64,000 nt of DNA from Flavobacterium sp. HSC-32F16 (GTDB lineage Bacteria; Bacteroidota; Bacteroidia; Flavobacteriales; Flavobacteriaceae), in assembly GCF_024171645.1 (NCBI RefSeq), contig NZ_JALKAC010000003.1, positions 420,194 through 484,193 on the forward strand, read 5' to 3'. Below the pieces are notes generated by a model. The model had not been told where the DNA came from, did not search any database, and saw nothing but the letters and a program-made list of their open reading frames with translations. Below are positions 8,016 to 18,400 of the stretch, one piece after another. Numbering within the stretch: the stretch's first letter is position 1; every line of letters starts with the position of its first letter. A program made the position numbers and the translations under genes.

Positions 8016-9038
8016 TTATTTTGAAGGAATTGCCAGTTTCGTCTGTTCGCTTACAGGCTCTCCTAAAACCGGAAATCCGTTGGCATCCCAATTAATTTTC
8101 TGCATTCTTGGCGACCTTTTATTCCCGCATCCTTCTCCCGGATTTGAATTGGCGTGATACAAAATCCAGTCTTCTTTTCCGTCTGGAGATTTAAAGAACG
8201 AATTATGGCCCGGTGCATATACTTTATTTTTATCTGATTGTTTAAAGATGGGTTCAGGAGATTTTTTCCAGGCATTTGCATCTAATAAATTATCACCTCC
8301 GTTAAATGTTAATAATCCTAAAGAGTAAAAATCTGTCCAGCATCCGCTTGCCGAAAACACAATAAAAATTTTACCGTTTCTTTCTAAAAACTGTGGGCCT
8401 TCGTTTACGTTTACCTGTGGCGGATTTACATCATCATGCAGCGCTCCGTGTGTTTCCCAATCATTTGCCGGGGCAGAAATCATAACGCGGTCGCCTTCAA
8501 TTTCAAGGGGATTTTTCATTTTAGCGATGTAAATGTTCTGCTGTCCGTTGATATCGCCTTCCCATCCGGCCCAAATCATATAGAGTTGATTATTATGTTC
8601 GAAGACATTTCCGTCGATTGCCCATTTGTCTGTTTTCGCAGCAATTTTTCCTTTAAATTCAAATTTTCCTTTAAACGGATCTGATGATTTGTTTTCTAAA
8701 ACATACATACGGTGATTGTTATTATCACCATTATCTGCCGCAAAATAACAGTACCATTTTCCCTTTATAATATGAAATTCCGGTGCCCAGATTTCAGCTG
8801 AATAATTCGTTTTTTTCGGTGGTGTCCATATTACTTTGCTTTCTGCATTTTTAATATCAGACAAATCTTTTGTTTTCCACAAAACCAAACGATTTCCAAG
8901 CGTATTGGTGTAATAATAATATCCTTTATAATACGTGCTATACGGGTCTGCTCCCGCTGGCAGAATGGGGTTTGTGAATGTTTTTTGCTGAGCAAAACTC
9001 ATTGTTGTGAGCAGGAAAAGAATTAGGTATTTTTTCAT
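8016..9038 (-). CDS. secreted GH43 hydrolase, probably arabinose-releasing
   Basis: 340 residues with signal peptide MKKYLILFLLTTMSFAQ. Triad: Asp31 in AGADPYS, Asp142 in AIDGNVF, Glu213 in NEGPQF. The motifs AEIWAPEFH and EGCGNKRSPRMQ resemble the group that includes exo-acting alpha-L-arabinofuranosidases; this subgroup call is tentative. It is a periplasmic or exported PUL enzyme between GH2 and galM. Confidence 0.88.
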   Translation of the reverse strand: MKKYLILFLLTTMSFAQQKTFTNPILPAGADPYSTYYKGYYYYTNTLGNRLVLWKTKDLSDIKNAESKVIWTPPKKTNYSAEIWAPEFHIIKGKWYCYFAADNGDNNNHRMYVLENKSSDPFKGKFEFKGKIAAKTDKWAIDGNVFEHNNQLYMIWAGWEGDINGQQNIYIAKMKNPLEIEGDRVMISAPANDWETHGALHDDVNPPQVNVNEGPQFLERNGKIFIVFSASGCWTDFYSLGLLTFNGGDNLLDANAWKKSPEPIFKQSDKNKVYAPGHNSFFKSPDGKEDWILYHANSNPGEGCGNKRSPRMQKINWDANGFPVLGEPVSEQTKLAIPSK

Positions 9039-9096
9039 TTTAGTTTTTTTATTGTTGAGCGTGTTTTTTTAACGCAGAGACGCAAAGGTTTTTTCT

Positions 9097-9137
9097 CAGC
9101 TTTGTCACTTCAAAAGAAGCCGAAGTTCGCAAAGCTG
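9097..9137. repeat. hairpin within a repeat-rich gap
   Basis: CAGCTTTG (9097-9104) pairs with CAAAGCTG (9130-9137). The gap 9039-9194 also holds AACGCAGAGACGCAAAG and CTATGTTTCTATG; the latter word recurs at 52448-52460. No gene is seen here. Confidence 0.4.
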
Positions 9138-9194
9138 TTTGTCATTTTGAGGAACTAAAAAACTATGTTTCTATGTGTTTAAAAAAATGCCTAT

Positions 9195-11006
9195 TTAATG
9201 ATTCAAAGCATTTATAACTTCTGTATTAATCTTATTTACGGCTTTGAAATCCATTTTATCTACTTTTCTGTCATAGGTCATGAAACCGTTTACTTCTCCT
9301 TCAACATCTGTAGTCTGCGTGTAAACCGCTGCCGAAAATCCTGTTTTTACATAATTTTTAAGGATTTGAGCGTATTTGATATATTCTGCCGTTACCTCAG
9401 TTTCATTTTTAAATTTAACATACCCCCAGTTGTCATTTGCTCTCCATAAATGTCCTTCTAACGGAAGACCAATTCCACCGTATTCGCCTAAAACGGTTAC
9501 TCTTCTGGCATCATACAAATACATTTCCGGTCCCGGATAATTGTGTAAATCTAAAATATCTCCGGTTTGAAAATGATTCCCTCCGCTTGATGAATTTGTT
9601 AATCGGCTTGGATCGTGATTTTTGGTCCATTCGGTAATTTCGACTGTTTTAAATTGTCCCCAAGCTTCATTAAAAGGAACCCAAACTACAATACTTGGAT
9701 ACGAATACAAATGATCCATTATTTCTCGCCATTCTTTTTTGTAGATTTCTTCTGATTTTGGCGAACGCTGTAATTCTGTTCCGGTAAAATATTTTGTGTT
9801 TTGCCAAATCGGCTGCTCGTCTCCGCTTGGCATATCCTGCCACACCAAAATTCCTAATTGATCGCAATGTGTGTACCAGCGTTCCGGCTCTACTTTTACG
9901 TGCTTACGAATCATATTAAAGCCTAATTCTTTGGTTTTAATAATATCGTATTTCAAAGCTTCATCAGTTGGTGCTGTGTATAATCCGTCTGGCCACCAGC
10001 CTTGGTCCAAGGGACCAAATTGAAAATAATCTTTGTTGTTTAACTGCATTCTCATGATTCCGTTTTCATCTCGTTTAGATGAAATTTTTCGCATTGCAAA
10101 ATAGCTTTTCACCTCATCAACCACTTTATTTTTGCTGATTAAACGAACTTTAGTCTGATACAAAAACGGACTTTCAGGCGACCATAATTTTGGGTTATTT
10201 AAAACAATATCATTGCTTTCACCAACTACGGCTTTTTCTGAAGCAATTTCTTTTCCTCCGTCAAAAACAGAAATTTCGATTAGATCTCCTTTTTCTGCTC
10301 CATTTATATAGGCTTTAATACTGATTGTATTTTGATCGATATTGGGTATTGTTTTTAGTTCTGTAATATTTTTAGCATTTACAGGTTCAATCCAAACGGT
10401 CTGCCAGATTCCGGTAACAGGTGTGTACCAAATTCCTTCCGGATTTTTGACTTGTTTTCCTCTTGGCTGAGGTCCGTCGTTTGAAGGATCCCAAACTTTT
10501 ACGACTAGTTTTTGACTTTTCCCTTTTTGGATAAATGGTGTAATATCAAATGAAAATGCTGTGTAACCTCCTGTATGCGATCCTACTTTGACATCATTTA
10601 TAAAAACTTCTGTTTTCCAGTCTACCGCTCCAAAATGTAAAAGGATATTTTTGCCGTTCCACCCTGATTCAATTGAAAAATTCGTTTGGTACCAAAGTTC
10701 CTTTTTTGCGCCGACTTCTTTCATCACACCAGACAGACTTGATTCTGCAGCAAACGGAACCAGAATCTGCCCGTCATATTTTGAAGGCGCTGTTTTGCCA
10801 AATTCCTGAATGGCATAATTCCATAATCCATTCAGGTTTTTCCATTGACTGCGCTCCATAATCGGACGGGGATATTCAGGCAGCGGTTTCTTTGCATCAA
10901 CCTGTTCTGCCCATTTTGTTTTGATTTTATCTCCCTGAGGTTTCCATTGCGCATTTACTGCAAACATGGATAACAAGGCTAAAAAAAAGATGCTTTTTCT
11001 TTTCAT
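9195..11006 (-). CDS. GH2 family glycoside hydrolase
   Basis: 603 residues with a signal peptide (cleavage after about Ala19). The order is typical of GH2: sugar-binding jelly-roll (about 45-210), Ig-like sandwich (about 215-310) and a TIM barrel (about 315-600). Acid/base is Glu447 in WVPFNEAWG; the nucleophile is Glu508 in VLGEYGG. GH2 includes beta-galactosidases, beta-glucuronidases, beta-mannosidases and arabinosidases; residues fixing the substrate cannot be read by eye. It is a PUL member, followed by GH43 and galM. Confidence 0.9.
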   Translation of the reverse strand: MKRKSIFFLALLSMFAVNAQWKPQGDKIKTKWAEQVDAKKPLPEYPRPIMERSQWKNLNGLWNYAIQEFGKTAPSKYDGQILVPFAAESSLSGVMKEVGAKKELWYQTNFSIESGWNGKNILLHFGAVDWKTEVFINDVKVGSHTGGYTAFSFDITPFIQKGKSQKLVVKVWDPSNDGPQPRGKQVKNPEGIWYTPVTGIWQTVWIEPVNAKNITELKTIPNIDQNTISIKAYINGAEKGDLIEISVFDGGKEIASEKAVVGESNDIVLNNPKLWSPESPFLYQTKVRLISKNKVVDEVKSYFAMRKISSKRDENGIMRMQLNNKDYFQFGPLDQGWWPDGLYTAPTDEALKYDIIKTKELGFNMIRKHVKVEPERWYTHCDQLGILVWQDMPSGDEQPIWQNTKYFTGTELQRSPKSEEIYKKEWREIMDHLYSYPSIVVWVPFNEAWGQFKTVEITEWTKNHDPSRLTNSSSGGNHFQTGDILDLHNYPGPEMYLYDARRVTVLGEYGGIGLPLEGHLWRANDNWGYVKFKNETEVTAEYIKYAQILKNYVKTGFSAAVYTQTTDVEGEVNGFMTYDRKVDKMDFKAVNKINTEVINALNH

Positions 11007-11221
11007 ATTCTATCTATTTGAGATTTTGCACTCATACGTTTTTTTGCTTTAAACTATATAAGTTATATAAGTTCATTTTAGCTTAAGTAACTGTTATTAG
11101 GCATCATTAAGAGAGTATAAGTTTTGACTTTCAAACTAAAACCAAACTTAATATGAACTTACATGACTTATATGATGAAAATATTTACTCTACTGTGAGA
11201 TTTCTTCTAAATCAAAATGAA

Positions 11222-11253
11222 TTACCAGACTTATATCCACATAAGTCTGGTAA
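11222..11253. repeat. strong hairpin in the 404-bp gap upstream of GH2
   Basis: TTACCAGACTTAT (11222-11234) and ATAAGTCTGGTAA (11241-11253) form a perfect 13-bp stem with a 6-base loop. The gap 11007-11410 also has a looser inverted pair (ATATAAGTTCAT near 11060 and ATGAACTTACATGACT near 11152). No T-run follows, so it may be an mRNA processing or stabilising structure inside the PUL transcript, or a dispersed repeat. No coding frame is evident in this gap. Confidence 0.55.
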
Positions 11254-11410
11254 CTTCTCAAACACTTAAACTAACTTAACTAACCGTATTTTATCGGTAA
11301 GATGTAAAAGGTTAGATGTTAGATGGATTAATTTATTTCCGATTAAATAATCCATTTTTCTATTAACTCAAAAAAAGAACTCTAGTATCTAACCCTCAAC
11401 CTCTTACTTT

Positions 11411-12463
11411 TTACTTTTTATTTCTAACATCTCTCACTATTCCAAATTTCTTTATTAAACTGTCGTATTCTTTTTTAGAGATTGTAATCATGCAGCCGTG
11501 GCGCACTTTTTCAGGTAAACTGTATTTATCCCAATCTGAGAAAAAAGTGTAGCCTGAGGCTTGATACCAAGGTCCGTTTAGGTTATCTGCGATTGATAAT
11601 CCGTAAGAAACTCCAGGATATTGCTCGTAATACATGTACCATATTTTGTCATCTGGAGAAGGAATCAGCATTGGCGCTTCTCTAAAGTTGGGACTGATAG
11701 ACTGCTGGGGTAAAGAATAAGGTCCTAAAAGGGATTTTGATTTGGCAATTCGGATGGTTTTTCCGGTTGTCCAATACAAAGTTGGGTAGGTTTCATCTTT
11801 TATAACGGCATAATACGAATCTCCGACTTTACGAATAAAAACATCAATAGTTCCCATATCCCAATCGAACAAACGATTTGGTGTTCCTTCAAAAGTTTTT
11901 AAATCTTTGGATAGAACATATAAAGTTCTCTGACTCGCCCAATAACGTTCTCCGTCTTCTTTTGTTCCTTCAAGATGCGGGGTATGCCACGTCATGATAA
12001 ACTTTTCTGAATCTTTGTCGTAATATAATTTTGGAGCACCTATTCGCTGTAAAGCGTTAGAATAATCGGGTGTGCTTTTTAAATCCGGCGTATAATCTGA
12101 ATGTTTTTTCCACGTAATTAAATCATCCGAAACCCAGATGTTAATACTTTTTGCATCGTCGCCTGTATTTCCTGCGATGTAATATTTTCCGTCCGGACCT
12201 TTGCAGATATCGGGATGCCCTTTGTAATCTTCAAAAACGCGTTTTCCGTTGTTGAGGTTTTCCCAATGTAAACCATCCAAACTTACAGAATAGTACAATC
12301 TGCCATAATCGTTATGTGTCATGTGCGCAAAAAGATAGGCTTCGTTTTTTGGTTTTTCATTTCCCTTAACTTGTCCGGGCGGATCTGGCTGTTGTGCTTT
12401 CGCAGAAATTCCAGTCAGAATTACCAGCAGAAAAAAGAGCTGTTTTATTGTGTATTTTTTCAT
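11411..12463 (-). CDS. GH43-like five-bladed propeller hydrolase
   Basis: 350 residues with signal peptide ending at about AKA23. It has propeller repeats of the glycoside hydrolase 43/62 superfamily. Candidate catalytic acids are Asp207 in GTIDVFI and Glu262 in FREAPMLI; the first Asp is either Asp52 (THNDYG) or Asp85 (HPDIC). The match to GH43 is weaker than for the two downstream enzymes. Its PUL position supports a glycosidase role. Activity is not assignable. Confidence 0.7.
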   Translation of the reverse strand: MKKYTIKQLFFLLVILTGISAKAQQPDPPGQVKGNEKPKNEAYLFAHMTHNDYGRLYYSVSLDGLHWENLNNGKRVFEDYKGHPDICKGPDGKYYIAGNTGDDAKSINIWVSDDLITWKKHSDYTPDLKSTPDYSNALQRIGAPKLYYDKDSEKFIMTWHTPHLEGTKEDGERYWASQRTLYVLSKDLKTFEGTPNRLFDWDMGTIDVFIRKVGDSYYAVIKDETYPTLYWTTGKTIRIAKSKSLLGPYSLPQQSISPNFREAPMLIPSPDDKIWYMYYEQYPGVSYGLSIADNLNGPWYQASGYTFFSDWDKYSLPEKVRHGCMITISKKEYDSLIKKFGIVRDVRNKK

Positions 12464-12526
12464 GTTGCTAAAAGATTAAAATGTTTTTTGCCACGAATTC
12501 CACTAATTTTCACTAATTATTTTTTT

Positions 12527-12669
12527 GCCACAGATTAAAAGGATTAAAATGATTTATTTTTATTGTCCTTGAATTAATCGGATCAAACAGGTTTTCACTG
12601 ATTTAATTTTTAAGTTGATTTTAATAAAATTGACCAGTGAAAATCCGTTTAATCTGTAAAATCTGTGGC
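12527..12669. repeat. intergenic inverted repeat, GCCACAGATT arms
   Basis: GCCACAGATT at 12527-12536 recurs as AATCTGTGGC at 12660-12669, and a variant GCCACGAATT begins at 12490. Internal words (AAAGGATTAAAAT and AATCCGTTTAATC) extend the imperfect symmetry. It fills the gap between the GH-A enzyme and the GH43-like gene. Confidence 0.6.
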
Positions 12670-12677
12670 CAATTATT

Positions 12678-13850
12678 CTACTTCTTATTCGCCTCAGAAG
12701 TCATCTTTTTGATTAAATCTGTTTCGGCTTTTATGTATGGCGTTCCGTCTGTGTGTAATACCTCGTGAAACCATAATTTTGGTTCTGAACTGTATTCTTT
12801 CGTCCAGCTGTCCCAGGCGTATTTGGTTTGTGTTTTTCCGTCAACAAATCCCCAGTTAATCATACCCACATTGTATTTTCTTGCGATTGGTAAAAACCCT
12901 TCGAAAGTACTTCCGTTTGGTCTTGCCATATATTCGGTACACAATAAAGGTTTTCCGTAACGTTGCAATTGTTTGATTACTTTTTCGAAATCCTGCGGTG
13001 TATTGTAATTGTGGAAAGAAACCACATCTGATTGTTCGATCTGCATTTTGTGCATTGGTTTCATTTTTGCTTCATCGCTCCAGTCTCCAACCCAAACTCC
13101 AGAAGTTAAAGGCTGTGAAGGATTGCTTTCTCTTGCCCACACAAAAACATTTTTTAGAAGAGGCAGAATTAAATCGACTTTGTTTTTGATTTCTACTTTT
13201 TCATAAGACGGTCCTGTCATATTATCCGGCTCGTTCCAAACGTCCCAGCCCAAAATACGTTTATCGTCTTTAAATTTGGCAACCGTTTCTTTTACATATT
13301 TCTCTAAACGAGGATATTGCGTAGAATCCTGCAGCACTTTTTGCCCCGGACTCTGCACCCAGCCTGAATTATGCTTAAATGGTTTTGGAGCGCGCTGTTT
13401 TCCTAAAGCAGGAAACGGGTCCCAGCAGGAATCAAATAAAACAAAAAGGGTTTTGATATGATGTTTGTCTGCGATTTCAAGAAACTGATCCATACGTTTG
13501 TAAAGTCCTTCTGCATCTTGCTTGTGCAATAAATCGTGCAGGTAAACGCGCATTACGTTCATGCCTAAATTTTCTGCCCAGCCCAATTCCTGATCGATTC
13601 TTTTGGGGTCAAAAGTATCTTCCTGCCACATCTCTAATTGATTTACAGCTGTGCTGGGATAATAATTTGCGCCCACTAACCAAGGCTGTTCTGCGTACCA
13701 CTTATTAGCCTGGTCTTTTGTCCAGACTGCTCTTTTTTCGTTTACAGCAGTTTCATTTTTTTTCTCTTCAGAATTGCTTTTTTTGTTGTTGCAGCTTAGC
13801 AATACTAATCCTGCCAACATAAATGTCAGACACAATTTTACTTTTCTCAT
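12678..13850 (-). CDS. GH-A clan (GH5-like) glycoside hydrolase, lipoprotein
   Basis: 390 residues from the ATG at 13850, which starts a clean lipoprotein signal (MRKVKLCLTFMLAGLVLLSC, Cys20); eight extra upstream residues are unlikely. A TIM-barrel hydrolase: WNEPDN contains the probable acid/base Glu207 and CTEYMARP the probable nucleophile Glu306. LHDLLHK and FDSCWDPFP are further conserved-looking barrel segments. Homologues are often labelled cellulase-family or 1,4-beta-xylanase, but I would not trust that specificity. First enzyme gene after susCD. Confidence 0.75.
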   Translation of the reverse strand: MRKVKLCLTFMLAGLVLLSCNNKKSNSEEKKNETAVNEKRAVWTKDQANKWYAEQPWLVGANYYPSTAVNQLEMWQEDTFDPKRIDQELGWAENLGMNVMRVYLHDLLHKQDAEGLYKRMDQFLEIADKHHIKTLFVLFDSCWDPFPALGKQRAPKPFKHNSGWVQSPGQKVLQDSTQYPRLEKYVKETVAKFKDDKRILGWDVWNEPDNMTGPSYEKVEIKNKVDLILPLLKNVFVWARESNPSQPLTSGVWVGDWSDEAKMKPMHKMQIEQSDVVSFHNYNTPQDFEKVIKQLQRYGKPLLCTEYMARPNGSTFEGFLPIARKYNVGMINWGFVDGKTQTKYAWDSWTKEYSSEPKLWFHEVLHTDGTPYIKAETDLIKKMTSEANKK

Positions 13851-13889
13851 TATAAATTTTGTTATTATGAACAATCGTTCTTTATGATA

Positions 13890-13919
13890 AGGGAATCAGA
13901 CTAATACATCTGATTCCCT
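13890..13919 (-). terminator. hairpin after susD, probable attenuator or processing site
   Basis: AGGGAATCAGA (13890-13900) pairs perfectly with TCTGATTCCCT (13909-13919). It lies 14 bp after the susD stop and before the first enzyme gene. On the minus strand no strong T-run follows, so partial termination or 3'-end protection of susCD mRNA is more likely than full stop. The second SusCD pair has a hairpin in the same place (32259-32295). Confidence 0.6.
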
Positions 13920-13933
13920 CAAAAAATTCAGTT

Positions 13934-15457
13934 TTAGTATCCAGAGTTCTGCTCCAGATTTGGATTATTGTCTACATCACTCTGCGGAATTGGCATTCTA
14001 TGATTTTTACCTACCGTGAAGTTTTTAAAATCGGAATCACGAAGTGTAATTTTATCAACCGCAGCTTGAGAATTTAAATCTTCCCAGCGTTTTAAATCTT
14101 CCCAGCGAACACTTTCTCCGCATAATTCAAGAACTCTTTCTGTTTTTAAACGCTCTAAGAATTTATCATGATCGTTTCCAATTTCAGGATGTGCCGCTGC
14201 TAAAGTGTTTAAGTTTACACGGGCTCTCACTAAATCAACATATTGGTAAGCATCCGCAGTATTTCCTAATTCATTTAAAACTTCTGCATAGCGCAATAAA
14301 ATATCGCCGTAACGCACTAATCTGTAATTGACCTGGTTGTAATAATCTTCATTATTTCTGTAATAATCACGACTTCCTTTTCTAAACCATGCTTCATCAT
14401 TATTCCATTCCCAGTTTCTATCGTATGTTTTGTCTCCAAAATCAGCTTGTAATTGAGGATAATATAAAGTCCATCTTAAACGAATATCCAGATTACCGTC
14501 TTTATTTTTTTCTTGTTTAAAAGCATTTACTAACCATAAACGTGCCTGCCCATCAGACCAGCCAATTCCTCTTGGTGCAAAAAACTGAGAACGGTTGCTG
14601 GAAACTGCTGCATTTTGCGCCTCATCTGTCCCCCCTTTTCTTTGATCTCCAAACTGAATTTCAAAAACAGACTCGCTGTTGTTTTCGTTTACATCTGTAA
14701 AATTGTCTCTGTAGTTAGATACTAAATTGTACTTTGCTCCTGCTCCATTAATTAAATATTCTAAAGCCGCTTTGGCTTCCGGCCATTTGTGCTGCTGCAT
14801 ATACGTTTTGGCAAGAAAAGCTTTTGCTGCACCTTTATCCGGTCTTCCTGTCTGATCTGATGCCCAATCTCTTGGTAAATCTTCATAAGCTTCGTTAAGG
14901 TCTTTTTCAATTTGAGTCCAGATTTCATCCACCTTTTTTTGCTGTGGTAAATCTGCCGGCGTAGAAGGATCTAAAACCAATGGAACATCTTCCCAGATTA
15001 CGGCTGCATAATAGTAATGTAAGGCTCTGAAAAATTTAGCCTGCGCAATAATTTTCTTTTTATCATCTTCATTTTGAAAAGCAATATTCGGGACATTTGC
15101 TAAAACCTGATTACATCTAAAGATGGCTTTGTAGGTATCTCTCCATGTTACAGCATTTCCTTCCCAAAAATTATAATTGATGTAATTGAATCGTGTCCAG
15201 TCTGCTAATTCTGTCCACGGACTTACACTATATCCTTCATCAGAAGTCAAATCTAAACGGAAATACATCCATCTTGCCCAAAGACCGTCTTTATAAAACA
15301 TGGCATAAATTGAGTTTACACCGGCTTGTGCATCACTTTCAGTTTTCCAATATTGATCTACTGTTATATCATTTGGGCTGTTCAAATCCAATTCGTTTTC
15401 ACAAGCTGTAAAAACCAGACCCAGAAAAGCTGCTGTTATTATTATTATTTTTTTCAT
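13934..15457 (-). CDS. SusD/RagB-like outer-membrane glycan-binding lipoprotein
   Basis: 507 residues with lipobox LVFTAC (Cys19). The N-terminal SusD-like part (QYWKTESDAQAGVNSIY), the TPR-like middle (RALHYYYAAVIWEDVPLV, then KAFLAKTYMQQHKWPEAK) and the RagB/SusD C-terminus (LRYAEVLNELGN, ERVLELCGESVRWEDLKRW) are all evident. It caps the SusC channel at the cell surface and binds the oligosaccharide. It is 16 bp downstream of susC, so cotranscribed. Confidence 0.95.
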   Translation of the reverse strand: MKKIIIITAAFLGLVFTACENELDLNSPNDITVDQYWKTESDAQAGVNSIYAMFYKDGLWARWMYFRLDLTSDEGYSVSPWTELADWTRFNYINYNFWEGNAVTWRDTYKAIFRCNQVLANVPNIAFQNEDDKKKIIAQAKFFRALHYYYAAVIWEDVPLVLDPSTPADLPQQKKVDEIWTQIEKDLNEAYEDLPRDWASDQTGRPDKGAAKAFLAKTYMQQHKWPEAKAALEYLINGAGAKYNLVSNYRDNFTDVNENNSESVFEIQFGDQRKGGTDEAQNAAVSSNRSQFFAPRGIGWSDGQARLWLVNAFKQEKNKDGNLDIRLRWTLYYPQLQADFGDKTYDRNWEWNNDEAWFRKGSRDYYRNNEDYYNQVNYRLVRYGDILLRYAEVLNELGNTADAYQYVDLVRARVNLNTLAAAHPEIGNDHDKFLERLKTERVLELCGESVRWEDLKRWEDLNSQAAVDKITLRDSDFKNFTVGKNHRMPIPQSDVDNNPNLEQNSGY

Positions 15458-15473
15458 TACGCTGTTTTTTAAA

Positions 15474-18400
15474 TTAAAAGCTAAACTCTACACCAAAAGA
15501 ATATGTCTTAAGATTTGGAAAAGAACCATTATCAACCCCTCTTTCAAAAATTCTATTATCGCCGGTATTACTAAACTCCGGATCTAAACCTTTGTATTTA
15601 GTAATCGTAAGGATATTTTGTGCTGATAAGGTTAATCTTGCTCTTGTAATTCCTGAATTTTTTAAAACACTGTCTGGCAGATTATATCCAAACCCTAAAT
15701 ATTTTAGTCTGATAAAATCACCGCTTTCTAAGAAACGGTCGCTGTCTCCTCTTGAGTTTAAAGTTGAACCTTTTGTAATTCTAGGAAAATCAGTATTTGG
15801 ATTTTCCGGTGTCCAAGGCTGAATACCTGTTCTGTAATTACTGTTATCGTCAAAACGATCTACAACGCTTCTAAATCCATTATAAACAGCAGCTCCGTGT
15901 GAAGCGATCCAGTTCATAGAAAAATCAAAACCTTTGTATTCAGCTCCGGCGTTTAATCCCATTTCAAATTCCGGCCATGGACTTCCCACAACAGATTTGT
16001 CTTCATTTGTAATTTGCCCGTCACCGTTCACATCTTTAAAACGAATATCTCCCGGAACCGCATTTGGCATAATCACTTTTCCGTCTGCGTTTTTGTAGTT
16101 CTGAATTTCTTCCTGAGACTGGAATAAACCATCTGTCTGCAATACATACCACATTCCTACCGGTTGTCCGCTTCGGGTCATGGTGTTTCCAATAATATTT
16201 TCATTTTGGCCATTCCCCAAAGAAACCAGCCTGTTGTTTATTTTTGTAAAGTTTACCGAAGCATTGAATGAAACTTCATTGATTTTTTTGCTGTAAGCCA
16301 ATTCTAATTCAAAACCTTTATTTTCTACAGTTGCGGCATTAGAAATTGGATTTCCGCCATCATTTCCTGTAGTTAATAAAATTGGAAAACCAAACAATAC
16401 ATCTTCTGTACGGGCAATAAAATAGTCGGCAGTAAGGCGCAGATCATTATTTAAAACCCCTAAATCTAATCCTATATTGGTTTGTTTCAATTTCTCCCAG
16501 CGCAATTGCGAATTTGATAATTTTACCTGAGCTGCTGATGGATATAAGTTTTGGTCATTACCTAATACAATTTGTCCGAAATTATTAATGAAACTTCTTG
16601 ACTCGTATTCTCTGATATTTCCAGAACCCAATTCTCCATAACTTGCTCTTAATTTTAAATCTTTAATAAATTCTGATTTAAAAAATGATTCGTTGCTTAT
16701 TCTCCATCCTGCAGAAAGTGACGGGAAATTACCCCATTTATTTCCATCGCTGAATTTTGATGAACCATCACGTCTTATTACAGCATTAAATAAATAACGA
16801 TTATCGTAATTGTATTCTAACCTTCCTAAATATGATGTTAAGGCGGCTTCGTTTATAAAACCTCCAACTACCGGCGAATCTCCCTGATTTAAAACTTCAT
16901 AATACTGCCCTGTTCCAGAATTCATTGGCAGATTTCTCTTGGTTCCATAAATCTGATTGTAAGTATCTTTTTGGAACGTCTGACCTACTAAAACCGTAAT
17001 ATCATGTTTGCCAAATTCTTTTTTGAAAGTCAGCGTATTTTCAAACAACATTGTTTCAGATCTTCCTTTATTCTGATCTGTCTGAGATGGATCCTGGGGC
17101 TGATTTAATGTCCAGCTTCCTTTTTTTCTCAGGTATTTATAAGAATCAAAACTAGTTTCATATCCAAAATTGAAGCGGTATTTCAACCAAGGCACAAATT
17201 TTAATTCGGACCAGATATTTCCTCTAATCCTAAAATTTTCGTTTGTTACATTAGAAAAATCGGCAAGAGCCAAAGGATTTGTTCCAAAAGTATCTGCAAC
17301 GCCTTGTTTTCCGTATCCGTATCCGCCTGGATTAGAAGCATCGTAAAGGGGAATTGTTGGTGTCATTCTGTAAACATCAATAATTGGATTTCCAGACATT
17401 TCATCTGTTTTAGAATTACTGATGGCTAAGTTTTCTCCAATACTGAAAATTCCTTTTGTACCGCTTGAGTTTACACGAAATGAAATTCTGTCAAAATCAG
17501 TTCCGATTACGGTTCCTTCATTTCCAAAATAATTTCCAGACATGAAGAATGTAGAATTATCGCTTCCGCCAGAAAAACTTGCATTATAATCCTGAATCAT
17601 TCCTGTTCTAAAAACGGCATCCTGCCAGTCTGTATCAACAGCCATATTTAGATTTTGTCTCGGAAGTCCGGCATTATCATATGCCATATTGTTATATTTG
17701 GCAAACTCTTCGGTTCCCATTAAATCATAACGAGGCATTACTGTAAAACTTGATTTTGCAGAAACTTCAACTTGCAGCGGTCCTTTCTTACCTTTTTTAG
17801 TCGTAATGATAATTACACCATTTGCTGCTCTGGAACCGTAGATAGCTGCAGCAGAAGCATCTTTTAAAACCTGAATCGACTCGATGTCATTTGGGTTAAA
17901 ATCACGATTTGCCGTTGTTACCAAACCATCAATTACATAAAGCGGATTGGCATTTTGAAGGTTCTTCAATCCACGAATTTCAATATTGGCTTCCTGCCCC
18001 GGACGTCCGCCTCCGCGAACTTTTACTCCCGTAACTAAACCTTGTAATCCGTCAGCAACTGTAGTTACCTGTCTTTTTTGAATTTCGGCAGCTTTTACCA
18101 GCGCAACGGCTCCTGTAAGGTCTTTTTTCTGCTGCGAACCGTATCCTACCACGACAATTTCGTCCAGTTTTGTAGCATCTTCTCCTAGAGAAGCATTTAT
18201 TGTCGTTTTGCCATTAATTGCGATTTCGGTTGTTTTATAACCCTGCGAACTAAAAACCAGTGTCTGGTCTGAACCAGCGGTAATTTTATAAGTCCCATCG
18301 AAATCTGTAACGGCGCCATTTTTAGTGTTTTTGATGACAACGTTAGCAAACGGAATGGGTTCTCCTGTTGCAGAAGCTACTTTTCCGGTTATGGTTATTT

